From the NCBI GenBank assembly GCA_017506865.1, contig JAFCMP010000045.1, forward strand, positions 349,554-413,553: DNA of 64,000 bases. The letters run 5' to 3'. This stretch comes from Tribonema minus. Taxonomy: Eukaryota > Sar > Xanthophyceae > Tribonematales > Tribonemataceae. Shown piece after piece: positions 31,901 through 42,233 of the stretch (positions are counted from its first letter, which is position 1; the number at the start of each line of letters is the position of its first letter). The notes below the pieces were generated by a model, which was not told the origin of the DNA, searched no databases, and saw only the letters and a list, made by a program, of their open reading frames with translations. The position numbers were made by a program, and so were the translations under genes.

Positions 31901-34900
31901 GATGCTCGTGACTGGGGCTTTGAGGGCCTGCCACTGGTGGTGGTGGTCGGGGGGGGCGGTGACGCGGCATCGTCCGGCGGGTCCAAGTCCATGTCCGCCC
32001 ATCCCACGGCCGTCCCGTGGGGGGGGCTGCTGTCCTGCAGCCTTAGGCTGTTAGACTGAGTGCGGCTGCCGGCGCTGCCAGGCGGTGCCGCAGCAGCTGC
32101 CGTTCGGCGCCGGCGTTGCGCGCCGGTTGCCGTGGCCGCCGGGCGTTTCTTGCTGGACTTTGAGTTGGCAGCGCCACTAGCCGGCACCGCCGGTGGCTTT
32201 GGAGGTGTCGCTGCGGCAGCCCCCGCCGCCGCGGCCGCGCCGTCGCTACCCGCACCCCCGCCCTCGGACTGGCCCGGGGGTACTGCCGGGCGTGCGCGCG
32301 TGGGGGCGCTTCCATTCCGTCGACACGTGTGGCATGGCGAGGTCAGCGCGCATTGCCTCTGCCCCGCGCTGGCTGACATATGGACCAGACCGCAGGCACC
32401 TGTGCATGCACTCAGCTTCCTTACCGCCCGTAGGAAGTCTTCTGCCGTGCAACCATACATGGTGCTCATCTCCTGCACACGCTTGGCATGGTGTGCCCCA
32501 GTGTTGCAGGTACTGCTGCCTGAAGGGGCACGGTCACCGGATGGGTCGTGATCAACCTGCTGCCGGATGCCCTTGGCGTATGCTGCCGCCAGATTTTGCT
32601 GACAGTGTGATGTGCTCGCCTCAGGGTTCAGCATCGACCTCGTGCAGCTACCACCGTTGAAGTGGGCCACTACCGGTGCCATGCGGCTCGCAGCTGACAG
32701 TTTGCCTCGCTGTTTGCTGTCCTCTTTCTGACCAAGCTGCCAAAATGCCAGTGTGCATAAAGGACACCTCAGTGGCTCAGGCTGCTGTGGCAACTGCAGC
32801 GCAGTACGGGGCTGTGTCCGACTCGGAGCCGTGATGTGGGTGCTGTGAGCTTGAGTGGTCGCCGACGCTGTCATAGTGGTTGGCAAGGGCGGAGCTGCCG
32901 CAGGGGCGACAAGCAGTTCAAAGTGTCCCACATTTGTATATAGCCCAGGCGGCGTCCACAGCACATCCAGATGGCAGTCAGGCTGAGCTGGAGTTACCGG
33001 TGCGAATACCGCTGGCAGCCCCATCAGTTGTGCCAGCACCAGCCCTGTTGATTTTTGCGTGCTGCCAGTGGCCTGAGGCTCGGCCTGCCACACCGTCACC
33101 GAGACCGCGTAGACCGCTGCAACAATGGCCCACACAGACAAACCGAGGGGCCGTCCCCACACGCCCTCTTCCTGTAGGCGTTGCAGCAGGAGCGTGTGCC
33201 CGCTGTCCGCGCTGTCCGTTTCATTTGTGCCGTACTCGATTGCGAGGCAGCGAGCGCGTGTCCCGTACGTGTCGAATTGTTCACGTGTACACGCAGGTTG
33301 GGCTGCTGCATGCGCGGTCAGTTGACGCATCGATGACATGCTGGCCCCTTGTTTGCCCGCCCCCTGCGTGACGTATGCCACCATCCCGTCCAGCAGTGCC
33401 TCTCGCATGGCAATCACCAGTGCTGGGGCCGGCAGTCCGTGCTCAACTGCGACGCTGCCTATGCCGTGTAGAGCTGTATGAATCAGGCAGTTGCCGTTGC
33501 CCACGTTGCTCACGGGGCGAAGCTCCCCACCACGTGCTAGCGTCGCTGTGTTTTCCCCAAGCGCCTGTTTGTGGAGTGCCTGCAGGCCCGTGTGCCAAGT
33601 GGAAAAACCATAGTTGGTGGCTTTTGCCAGCGCGTCTTGCTGCTCCTCCACGGTGACTGTATGGCACACGGTTGAGGGTATCCGGGTCGCCACCGTCACG
33701 GTGGTGACCTTCGCCGGCCCGGATATTGGTGCTGAGGGGGCAGAGGCACCGCCCCTCGGCGGTGTGGTGGCTGGTGCCAGGGGTGCACGAGAATTGTCGC
33801 ACTGGGCCTGTCGCTCCTGCGTCCGCCGTCTGTGTTTACCTCTGCGTCGACTGCGCTTTCCACTGGCAACCATAGCCGTGACAGGTGCTGTCTCGGTCAT
33901 TGTTGCGTGGGTGCTGTTATCACCAGCCTGCGTTACGTCTGACTCACCACGTTTCCCGGCTGGCTGGCGAGGCGACCTGGCAACGACCGGTTCCCTAAGG
34001 GAGAGTTGGTCAAACACCGTTGCCAGGTCATTACCTTCTTCTCGGAGGGAGAGCAAGCTGAACGTGACCGTCAGGTCATGCATCTGACTCGCCAGCGGTG
34101 CGCAGGAAGTCCGGCCCAGCAGGGTCTGTGTTGCTGGCGCGTCGCTGGGCGCCGGCCGCATATGCAGTCGGCGTGACGTGCGGAAGGGTCCAAGCTTGGT
34201 ACCCGTCGGCCAAGCGCAAAGCACCGTGACGCGTGCCCGATTGGGGGCAAGGGCCAGTGCACGTACCCTGCGCGCGAGTGCGCCAGCCGCCCCCAGCAGG
34301 CCTTGCCAGTGTGATCCCGTCGGGTCCCTGGGGCATTCGCTAGACTGAGCGCCCGCTGCGACAGCAGCTGCGGCACTGCCAGGTGTGCTGGGCACACGAT
34401 CGTTGCTTGACATCGTTGCGCCGCTATCGCTAGCACGACTTTCGCCAGGCAGCACACCCATTGTGCTGCTCCGGGTCAGTCTCGGCAGCGGCGCATCTGC
34501 CACACCGTCCAACGTAGATGCATGGGCTTGCCTGGGGTCTACCCCCAGGTGCTCGCATCCGAGGATTTTGCGTATGGGACCACATTTGCTAGCGGCGGCG
34601 AGCAGCGCGGCTGTTGGCTTCAGGCTATTCCCCCCACCAACAGCTGCACCACCCGCTGCCGCCGCGCATGTCGTTGGTCGGGTGTGTATGTCAGCAATGT
34701 GATCATGGCCTGATGCACGGTCACAGCCTGACAGTGTGCATGCTGTCGCGGCGACCGGGCCTGCGAGGCAGTCGGCGCAGCGCCACACGTCGCACTGGTC
34801 CAGGGCCCCTAGATCACCAGATGGTGTCGTGGCGCTTGCTGCTGTGCGTCTGATGAAGAGGTTGCCGCACCCATCGCAGACCTGCTCCAGGCCGCCGCAT

Positions 34901-36783
34901 ATTGGTCGGTGGTCTAGGAAAAGCTGAACATGCAGTTCTGCAAATTGCTTCCCTTTCCCTGTGTGGCGCGTGCGCTGGTGTGCACATGCGTGTGCCGCTG
35001 GGCAATTCTTTCCCGGGGCCCGAGGATTTGCTCGCACTATGAACTTGTCGCACATGCGGCAGTCCAGCCCCGGGATATTGACCTTCCGGTTGGCAGCGGG
35101 TGTCTTGGCGGGCGCCAAAACTGTCATAGCGGTGATGCCGGATATTGGGTGCCCGTTGCGACTGTTACCGTCAGAGGTGACGCTGCCGCCTGACAGAGAG
35201 GCGCCGCTGCCAGCTGGCTGCAAAGACCGGGACGTGATTCGTCTCTGGTGACCCGCCGGCCCAGGTTCGCCAACTTCCATCGGTACAGGCATGGTCACGG
35301 TGACCGGCTTTGCCAGCGCACCGCCAGACTGTGGCTCTGGACGGGTGACGCTGCCAGTGCTTTGGGCGCTGGCGCGGCGCCGACCCCGCCGGGGTGCAGC
35401 CGCCCCACGTTCGCCGCCCGGTGCAGCAGCCGCTGCGGCCGCTGGTGCTGTTGTCACCATGTCTGCAGTACATGAGGTTTCCGCTGCGGTGACCTCCATC
35501 GGCTGAGGACCGGGATGCCACTGGGGAGAGGCGCCGCTGCTAGCTGGCTGCGAAGGCCGCGACGTGATCCGTCTCTGGTGACCCGCTGGCCCACTGGTAG
35601 GTTCGCCAACTTCCATCGGTACGGGCACGGTCGTGGTGACCGCCTTTGCCAGCGCACTCAGTTTGCCAGACGGCGACTCTGGGCGGTTGATGCTGCCAAT
35701 GCTTCCGAGGCGTCCCGGGGGCGGCCCGGCGCTGGCGCCGCGACGCCGACCCCGCCGGGATGCAGCTGCCCCGCGTTGGCCATCTGATGCGGCAGCGCCT
35801 GCCGGTGGTTTTGGCACCATGTCTGCCGCACGTGGCGTTGCCGCCGCCGTTAAGCCGGAGGTAACCTTGCGACCGCATGCAGCGGCGGCTGTGACAGTCG
35901 TCCGTGGCTGTGCAACCACCGGGTTGGCCGGTGCGGGCCCCGCCGCTGGTGCGGCAGTGGCAGCCGTCACTAAAGGCGTTTTCCGCCGCGAACGTCGTTT
36001 TGGCATTGGCGTTGTCGCTACTGGTGAATCCGGCGGCAGTGTCGCCCGACGGCGTTTATTTGCCGCTGGTGGCGGTAGTACCACCAAGCTCAGTACAATC
36101 ATCGCTGCTGGCGGCAGTGCCTCCCGTAAACTCGCCGCTTGAGACTCCGAGTCACTGGCAGGCTGATGCCGCGGGCGCTTCGTCTGTGAGCATCCCCTGT
36201 CACAGTGATTAGCGGCACCTGGGCTAGACAGATGGCGGCGGCGCTTCTTGACGTGCGCGTGGCTGCCACTGCCCTGAGGCTCGTCCGAGTCGGCTGACGA
36301 CAAGTGTAGTCTGCGCATGCTTCTGCACAGCTCTGCAACCTGACTGCACACTGGCACCTCTGGCATCGGCCGCGGTCTAGAGCTCTGGGCCATCAGCTGA
36401 GGTGGTGGCGGGCCGGGTATCGGTGGCGGGTCCGGTATCGGCGGCGGGCCCGGTATCGGCGGTGGGCCCGGTATCGGCGGCGGGCCCGGTATCGGCGGGG
36501 GGCCCGGTATCGGCGGCGGGCCCGGGATCGGCGGCGGGCCCGGGATCGGCGGCGGGCCCGGGATTGGCGGCGGGCCCGGGATCGGTGGCGGCGGCGGTAT
36601 CACTAGGCGTACCCAACGGCCAACACCATGGCGGCGTCTGCGGCGTGTGTCAGATTGGCGTGCAGCTTTGACCTGCCACCACCACAAGCCAGTATTCAGC
36701 CCGTGGTTGCGCTGTTCCCGTTTGCGTTTCAGAGGTGACCCCTCCCCATGTGAGGTAGGGCTGGTAAGCCAGTGGAGGGCCAT
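28867..36783 (-). CDS. LINE polyprotein: zinc motifs, OTU-like cysteine protease, reverse transcriptase
   Basis: From the ATG at 36783 the frame runs 2638 codons. The frame is open further upstream, but only through a poly-T tract and a GTG. Residues about 61-124 are GPPPIP repeats. Cys/His clusters follow at about 574-690, including CRMC and CDGCGNLF. An OTU-like cysteine protease spans about 1095-1295, with the nucleophile region VGNGNCLIHT and the distal His in GHFELL. A Cys-rich stretch precedes the RT. RT motifs are LDCENAFNS (about 2081), CQQGDPLGP (about 2134) and AFLDDL (about 2186), with FLDD in place of the usual YxDD. The reading frame ends just after the RT thumb, and the endonuclease continues in another frame. 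The RT copies element RNA at the nicked target. The role of the OTU domain is unknown; cleaving host ubiquitin or processing the polyprotein are guesses. Confidence 0.88.
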   Translation of the reverse strand: MALHWLTSPTSHGEGSPLKRKREQRNHGLNTGLWWWQVKAARQSDTRRRRRHGVGRWVRLVIPPPPPIPGPPPIPGPPPIPGPPPIPGPPPIPGPPPIPGPPPIPGPPPIPGPPPIPDPPPIPGPPPPQLMAQSSRPRPMPEVPVCSQVAELCRSMRRLHLSSADSDEPQGSGSHAHVKKRRRHLSSPGAANHCDRGCSQTKRPRHQPASDSESQAASLREALPPAAMIVLSLVVLPPPAANKRRRATLPPDSPVATTPMPKRRSRRKTPLVTAATAAPAAGPAPANPVVAQPRTTVTAAAACGRKVTSGLTAAATPRAADMVPKPPAGAAASDGQRGAAASRRGRRRGASAGPPPGRLGSIGSINRPESPSGKLSALAKAVTTTVPVPMEVGEPTSGPAGHQRRITSRPSQPASSGASPQWHPGPQPMEVTAAETSCTADMVTTAPAAAAAAAPGGERGAAAPRRGRRRASAQSTGSVTRPEPQSGGALAKPVTVTMPVPMEVGEPGPAGHQRRITSRSLQPAGSGASLSGGSVTSDGNSRNGHPISGITAMTVLAPAKTPAANRKVNIPGLDCRMCDKFIVRANPRAPGKNCPAAHACAHQRTRHTGKGKQFAELHVQLFLDHRPICGGLEQVCDGCGNLFIRRTAASATTPSGDLGALDQCDVWRCADCLAGPVAATACTLSGCDRASGHDHIADIHTRPTTCAAAAGGAAVGGGNSLKPTAALLAAASKCGPIRKILGCEHLGVDPRQAHASTLDGVADAPLPRLTRSSTMGVLPGESRASDSGATMSSNDRVPSTPGSAAAAVAAGAQSSECPRDPTGSHWQGLLGAAGALARRVRALALAPNRARVTVLCAWPTGTKLGPFRTSRRLHMRPAPSDAPATQTLLGRTSCAPLASQMHDLTVTFSLLSLREEGNDLATVFDQLSLREPVVARSPRQPAGKRGESDVTQAGDNSTHATMTETAPVTAMVASGKRSRRRGKHRRRTQERQAQCDNSRAPLAPATTPPRGGASAPSAPISGPAKVTTVTVATRIPSTVCHTVTVEEQQDALAKATNYGFSTWHTGLQALHKQALGENTATLARGGELRPVSNVGNGNCLIHTALHGIGSVAVEHGLPAPALVIAMREALLDGMVAYVTQGAGKQGASMSSMRQLTAHAAAQPACTREQFDTYGTRARCLAIEYGTNETDSADSGHTLLLQRLQEEGVWGRPLGLSVWAIVAAVYAVSVTVWQAEPQATGSTQKSTGLVLAQLMGLPAVFAPVTPAQPDCHLDVLWTPPGLYTNVGHFELLVAPAAAPPLPTTMTASATTQAHSTHITAPSRTQPRTALQLPQQPEPLRCPLCTLAFWQLGQKEDSKQRGKLSAASRMAPVVAHFNGGSCTRSMLNPEASTSHCQQNLAAAYAKGIRQQVDHDPSGDRAPSGSSTCNTGAHHAKRVQEMSTMYGCTAEDFLRAVRKLSACTGACGLVHMSASAGQRQCALTSPCHTCRRNGSAPTRARPAVPPGQSEGGGAGSDGAAAAAGAAAATPPKPPAVPASGAANSKSSKKRPAATATGAQRRRRTAAAAAPPGSAGSRTQSNSLRLQDSSPPHGTAVGWADMDLDPPDDAASPPPPTTTTSGRPSKPQSRASLAWDLSTPSVVHALDQTNEADLLLLRFTTTANPFRTQLQCTQWARLVEHATRLLADATDSAREAARVRLHHGAGAFAHQVSQTLVQRGYRLLHLLAAMAFGRQPEGTGMPPAARLAALLSGDFAELLRKTLSAAAALRAPKPNNAATASAQTNFDADWTEADSRQQTACAALSGKRRGVGLAAARLEAREACAPADEVTAQVLAAKHPETGTRPGVVDTPMEQVRGLVRDARRHCLHGAGVATTAGPAGSGSPVFESGQAHDRSDRPEDAASAAGRRLEVEATDILSTLSAAGAGKAGGLAGLRYEHLLMAAGPGAPVKAATRPVGSASPGLAGESDSESDVMEPAFAHHLAKVFTTLLVEPELLPEQSQRLLRAAALSGIGQKRRPIACSSVWRRLLGSTAARGVKGKISGLLASMSQFGVGYRSGVEHVAARARVWHELYGTTIQLDCENAFNSVDRAAIVRGLMLFCPELLPHFESVYCGDTAPEMRVEVNGEARIICSHLGCQQGDPLGPLYFAVAAAFLLFYPDGVNATPGSMPAYGHSTAEPPAPHCAFLDDLNVLQAAYFDDAAAAGVAEVIRRLAAGGLRVRPDKSLAIAMRGTVFDEAARARLRALDIPFVDATMPESSQGFTSVGVPVGHPAYVHAAMSKHLVDAGTWRLSWQLAGMARHHLQAAQFILRRSLTKRMGFLARVVDTALSETWLHAFDGFCAWTLERMLHLHGCATAAVMKSHLLAACTAGDNEVASSGSVLVLPRLGPPELTDIAVPLRASRLPERRGGLGMPLLGLLAPAAYTAQACTTLRPAIIHATVAAGALRLGTDEHGAVTWFAQHSCAIREDQGLPPIIEAVRRSTRALTADGGEKSRTAVAEQLPASLLRWAADTTAAASTLPTAVQAIYAATAVTETGTTEPAPHTHGIVPGAEAAAAAATVPGPQAAAAAASSTPAKTQTSAEESSCSGGQEDDDDDWEAYADEICRKVVPRRRRGHFTHGLQAAFQMFFDVNTRTAWWRT
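36405..36600 (-). repeat. 18-bp coding minisatellite encoding GPPPIP repeats
   Basis: About ten to eleven tandem 18-bp units encode Gly-Pro-Pro-Pro-Ile-Pro near the N-terminus of the OTU LINE ORF. Copy 2 (59215-59560) has more units and one irregular unit that shifts the frame. Confidence 0.85.
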
Positions 36784-37582
36784 AGCTTTGAAAGGCGACT
36801 TTGAGGGGCGAGAGAAAAAAAAAAAAAAAAAAAAAAGAGCCCAGGCTCGATCTCGAAAGCGCGGCTGCCTACCGCGAACACGTCCCTGCACAGCTATACC
36901 ACTACCAGTTCAAGATCACTCCCTGCTCTGGTTTATCTGGTGAGGTGCTTTTCCCGCCGTCGTGAAACGAGCGGTGGTGGAACGAGTCGGTGTGCTCAAG
37001 CTCTCTGCCTCTGACCAACACAAGGCAGCTAGGTTGAATGCAATGCTGTGCAATTCGTGTCCTTGCCGCTGCAGTGTCGTGGTCCTGTCGTGTCTGTGCG
37101 TGTGCTGAATGCAGTCAGTCTCTGCCAGGCGAGGTCCCTTGTGCGGCTGCAAATCAAGCTGGTCAGCAAGCGTTCAAACCTTAATCTGGTGAACTGCTAT
37201 CTACTGCCCTGCGATCCAGTGTGCCCTAGGTTCCCCCTTCCCGATCCGTCGACGGCGATATCGTCTGATGTTTTCTTTTTTTTTTTTTTGGTTTTTTTAG
37301 TTTGCCCTTTTTGTGCTTCGGCCGATGTCGCTGTGTGCGTAGGTAGCTTTAGCAATATCAATGCGAGGCTTACTTGCTTACACCGGCGACCCACGCTGCG
37401 TGTCTGGCCTTGTTCGCCTCAGGCCCGCGGTGGAGCGAAAATCCGCTCTCTAGTCCTCGGCTGTAGCCAGGCCGACAGGTTGAGCGTGCGGTGCTGCTGT
37501 GCCCTCAGTGTCCCCTGTGCATCCTCGCCTTCCGCGCCGCCGCTCCGCCAGCGGCTCCTCCTTCGCTGCCTCCTCCTGTTGA

Positions 37583-37610
37583 CCCTAAACCCTAACCCTA
37601 ACCCTAACCC
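37583..37610 (-). repeat. Telomere-like repeats at the 5' end of OTU LINE copy 1
   Basis: In element sense the insertion starts with three GGGTTA-type units and one GGGTTTA unit, followed by about 20 bp that copy 2 lacks, and then the shared leader. The tract abuts the target-site duplication, so it arrived with the element or was added during integration. Confidence 0.8.
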
Positions 37611-37624
37611 TTTTCGGTATGTAC
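37611..37624. repeat. Target-site duplication, 5' side of OTU LINE copy 1
   Basis: A perfect 14-bp match to 27834-27847; the bases on either side differ. It places the telomere-like tract at 37583-37610 inside the inserted unit. Confidence 0.93.
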
Positions 37625-37792
37625 AGTACCAAGACGCGCCCTGAGCGATAGAAGTATTGAAGATCCGAGATGCATTCTACCAGCAACGCATGTGCATACA
37701 GAGTGCACTCAACGAGGAAGTAGCAGTTTAATATGACACCTACTACAAAGGAATGCTGCCATCAAAACACCCCTGGCAACATTATGTCCGTT

Positions 37793-40700
37793 TCATACAT
37801 TTTGAAAGTGTACATGAGGTCTATTTAGTACACTAGATTCGCATATGGGAAATGCTTGTTGTGCATTTGACACTGGAACAACTGTGCTTTTTATTGATTC
37901 AACTTGAAGAAAGTAGTTCACTTCGTTTTGCTTCGCATCAGGCAGTGTGAGAGTCTGTTCAAGTGTGACATGCCTGGGCTGGGGGTTGACAAAGGGGTGC
38001 AGCAAAACCTCGTCGGTGCTCGGCCGCAAGGCCTGGTCCCTCACCTAACGGCAGCGGCGCAACACAGCCAGCAGCGCAAGGCGTACAGCTCGGCTCAGGC
38101 ATCTGCACGCCAACTGGCTACATTGGCGCCCCAAATAGTTGGTCTTGAGGGTTTCATGGTTATAACTTGATGAGGGCAATGGTGTACTCTACTTGACCTA
38201 AAGCGTCTGCTGCACGATGCATCAGTAACATGAATGTAGCAGTCCGACAGCGGCCCATGAATTGGCATACTGATGCATGTGGAATTGGCGTATTGCACTT
38301 GCTGGCATCTACGTCGTCTTCTCGGGCACTTCAAAGTACTCGGTACTATCGCAAGCAATCGCGTCACAACTCAAAGTTTTCGGCAATTTTGGCACATAAT
38401 GAAGCCAAAAACCAGGAACCAGCAGGGGGCTTGAGGAGGAGGGGGTGATGGTGTTGGTGTGAGCCACACGCGAAGCAGTCTCTGGTTGACATGCAGCAGT
38501 CATACCAAGGTGGCACAAGGTGGCACATGGAGCTTGCAGGCCAGGCGGAGCCTGTTTGCAAGTTCTAGAGTATGCGCACTTGAAGTACCCGCACTTGCAA
38601 AACAAGTTGCTTCGATGAGCCGCCCTGTTCGTCTTCTAGTTATCTGAAGAGCTTATAAATATGCAAGCACCTAGGTCATACAGAATGCAAGCAGCATCAC
38701 TAGCATACAGCACGGTAACTCACCATGCAGCTGGTCATGAAGGCGGCGGCGACGGCGCTGGCGTGTTCAGGTAGCGGCGGAATCTTGTCGGAGTGCAGCA
38801 GCAGCGAGTACACCTGCAGACCACGGCAAATGCATCAGTACACTCGTGTACTTGTAGACTCGTGTACGGTGTTCAGATGCCCCGAGTCATGAAGCCTTGC
38901 ATTACTGTAGCATCTCACGTGTGAGCCAGCATGAACGCGAGGGTCCGGGCTGCGCTGTCTGGTGTCTGCATACAATTCAAAGCCCGCACATTTGCATGTT
39001 ACACATTACGGCACTGCCGCAGCTCCGTCAACTCATTTTTTTAGTGTTCTTGCTCTGTTTAAACCATCACATGGGGGATGCAGCAGTGTAGGAGGAGGGG
39101 GGGGGGGGGGGGCGCAGTTGAGCTGCATCATGATCAAGGAGGGGACAGAGTAGGCTGGCGATGGACAGGGGCGGCGCTGCAGTCTGGGTAGGACAGGCGC
39201 ATCACATGGATGCTTGCGTTTGATTATTTGGCATGTCTGCGGTGGCAGTCTCCATCCGCTTTAAATGTGCCAGCAAGTTGCAGTGGTACGTTTCCTCGAC
39301 TGCCACCTTGGGCTGGGCAGACTCTCGGAGTCACTAGACCGTGGTGCGCTAGACATTTGTGCTGAAGTTGGTCAGAGGTCCCATTTTCAGTGATGAAAGT
39401 GGTCAGCGACGCACCTTGCGGCTGCCTTTGATGCCCATGCTCGCCCACGGCGGCTCGCCGCTCAGAATCTCCAGGACCGTTCCGCCGTAACTGACAGAAC
39501 AGCAGACGCGCGGGGGTGGACAGCCAGCTGATCATGCTTTCATGTTTGCAGCATGTGTGCGCGCTGAACTGTGGCATGTTTTCAGTCTTGGTACCGCAGC
39601 AGCAGCCCTACTTGCGGGTCATCTGGCTGACTGGCAGTTAATCTGGCGGCGGCAAGCCTTGAAGTTTCTCGCCCCCTTGTTCCTCCAGGACCCGAACCCC
39701 CTTCTAGTTCGATTAGGAGCTTCTCACAACGCACGTACCCACTCTAAGAATGTGCTGCTGCACCCGGACACCGAAGTAGGATCACGTGAAAAAGCACCAG
39801 GCCTACTTTAACAGAGCGTCAGGCACACACAAACGAGCACACACTGAGCGTCCATGAGACCTGCAATCGTCAGCATGTTCAATTTTTGGTGTGCGTCTTC
39901 GACCGTTTCAGCGTCAAATCTACTTTTGGTGTGAAGTTTGAGCGAGGCTGTGGCAGGCTGCAGCCAGAGATCCAAGGCAGCGTAGTGCACGTTGGATCTG
40001 CCTGCTGCGGCGCTATGCTTCATGTACTTTACCGTCTGAGCACGTGATGGGGCAAGGCCACAATACGGTTCTTCACCGAAATATGCCACCAGGCCTAAGA
40101 ATGCCAGGAATAACACCTGGGCATAGTTTCTAAGAAGATGTTGCCCAGTGCGCTCCAATATTGGTCCGGTAGGCTTAAGTAGCACATGACGGTACTACTG
40201 TACATAATTTGCAGGTGCCGCAGCATACTCAGTGAATGAGACAAAAGAAATGGGACTGACGTATCCCCAGATGCCTGTTTTTATGTCGCACTTGCTTCTA
40301 TGACCTGCCAACCAGTTGCACCCATTCAAACTGGATAATCAAGCTGCTGTGCTGCAGCTTTGTTACAGTTCAAGTCATGTCCCCAGTGTAAACCTCACAA
40401 GGGCAGTGCTCAAACAAATCATGGACGTACCTCCATATGTCAGCTTTTCTGCCGTACTTGCCGGTAGCCACAACCTCCGGTGCCATGAAGTACGGTGTTC
40501 TACGCAGAGTACAGCAGCACACAGCGGGGGTTGCATGTCAGCAATCAAAGCAAGCAAATCGCTAGTACCTTCGCGCTCTGTCGCTCTGTCTACCTCGCCC
40601 TTCGCGGCGGCAGCTGCAGCTGTGTTGGCGGCTGCACTCACAGAAGGGGGGCGCTATTGTGAAGGTGGAAATGTCACGCACTCTGAATGCATTGTGCCCG

Positions 40701-42196
40701 TGGTGCCCCCCTGTGACAGGATTTTTGTGTCGGTGTGCACACATCACGTGTTAATACTGCTCAGCGGCCGTGGTGCTTCTGCAGCAGCGCTCAGGTAGCG
40801 CGGACAACGCAGCAGCATTGCCAGGTGCGAGCCTACGTCTTTCGCACCTCAAACCACCAGTTGACGCAGCCACATATTGCTGAGTGCTACATGAAAAACG
40901 AATCAAAAGATCGTTGAGCTCTAGGTGACAAGGGATGGTTAGCCGCGAGTGCCTTCCACCAATAACCGTGGTCAAGACTGCTGCAGTCATTGGCCACGAG
41001 TCAAACAGTGCCACCTATATAGCATATGCACCCACTCATGTTGTGCCCCCCCCCTAGCCGCCCTTGTACAGCGCCTAGATGGCGCCGACAGCTATGAGCT
41101 TGATGCCGATGACTGACGCAGGTCATTACGAGTGATATAACACCTATCCCTTTGGTCACACATACTCATAATTTCCCCCTCAAGCTCTGCTCCCCTAGCT
41201 TGATGCCGATGACTGACGCAGGGCATTACTTGTGATGCAAACAATACCTAGCTACCCCTTAGTCGCACGTAATGATACGTACCCCCTCATGCTGTGCTCC
41301 CCTTGGTCATCCTCGTACAGCACCTTGCTGGCGCCAAAGTCTGTGAGCTTGATGCGCCCGTTCTTGTGCATGAGTACATTTGCACATTTTACATCGCGGT
41401 GAACAATGTGGTTGTCGTGCAGGTACTTGAGGCCCAGCAGCACCTGGCACAACGGCAGGGGCGGCGGCACGCATGTAATGTGTCAAGTACTACAAGTCGA
41501 TGGCGCGGTGCGCAATGTGGTCATCATGCTCCATGGTATTTGCATAGCACCGTGACTGCGACAGGTACGAGCTTGCATGTGCGCTGCGGACACATGCATT
41601 GGATGGGCATCAGACCTGCATATCTTGCATGTGTCATAAGGTTTCCGCCCTTTGCGCAGAAGCAAAAAAAGTACGACAGCCGTGGCACTTTCTATCAATT
41701 CTCGCTTAGGGCGCGAAAAAGCCCAGATGGTGGATGTCCATGAACTTGCAACCAGAATCTACATGTGTCTTTGTGAACACCTTGAAAGTGTCTCAATGCG
41801 CATTGCCGATCGCTTCTAAACGACACCGCCACGTGGCATTTGTGCTTCCGGTGCAAGGCCGAACAGACAGTGAACGTGATGCGCGTGCCGCTGTGCCACC
41901 AGGCTTCGCACGTGCGGCGGGCACTCCCAGCAACACTGACTGTCAATCTCACAGTTGCGCACAAAACGCAGGGCCGATCGCAGCTGCAGACGGCAGAGAT
42001 CCGCTCAGTATCTGCGCGAGGTCAGTCGCACGCGCGCGAGACATTGAAGTTGAAGTTGGGAGCGTCACCTGCCGCGCGTAGTCGCTCGCTATGGTCTCCG
42101 ACAGCGGCCCGAAGTCATCGAGCAAGTCTCTCAAGGACCCACCAGGGACCCATTCGCAGAATATGTACAGGGCGTCGCTGGCAAGGAGGGGGGTGG

Positions 42197-42233
<37 letters not shown>

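Larger units (their letters stand above)
27848..37610 (-). mobile_element. Non-LTR retrotransposon (LINE) with OTU protease, RT and RLE; full-size copy 1
   Basis: A 9763-bp element in minus orientation (5' end at 37610), flanked by perfect 14-bp direct repeats. Layout in element sense: telomere-like repeats, a 5' leader of about 0.8 kb, a long ORF (zinc motifs, OTU-like protease, RT), an overlapping frame with a CCHH-type zinc knuckle and restriction-like endonuclease, and a 3' UTR of about 80 bp without a poly-A tail. No APE endonuclease domain is visible, so it belongs with the RLE-bearing early-branching LINEs (R2/NeSL/Dualen-like). I cannot assign the clade. It is very similar to copy 2 at 58258-64000, which suggests recent activity. 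It occupies the space between the kinase stop at 37793 and the MHYT gene start. Confidence 0.9.

Noticed and set aside
37625-37665. Possible extra LINE tail (GCGCCCTGAGCGATAG) beside the OTU LINE
   Set aside because: Only about 14 bases match the tail and the AATAAA part is absent, so chance cannot be excluded.
41880-41965. Helicase-like motif (LTVAHKTQG) on the plus strand
   Set aside because: It resembles a PIF1/Helitron motif, but it is a lone hit with no other helicase motifs nearby and lies antisense to a LINE-tail fragment. Too weak to call.
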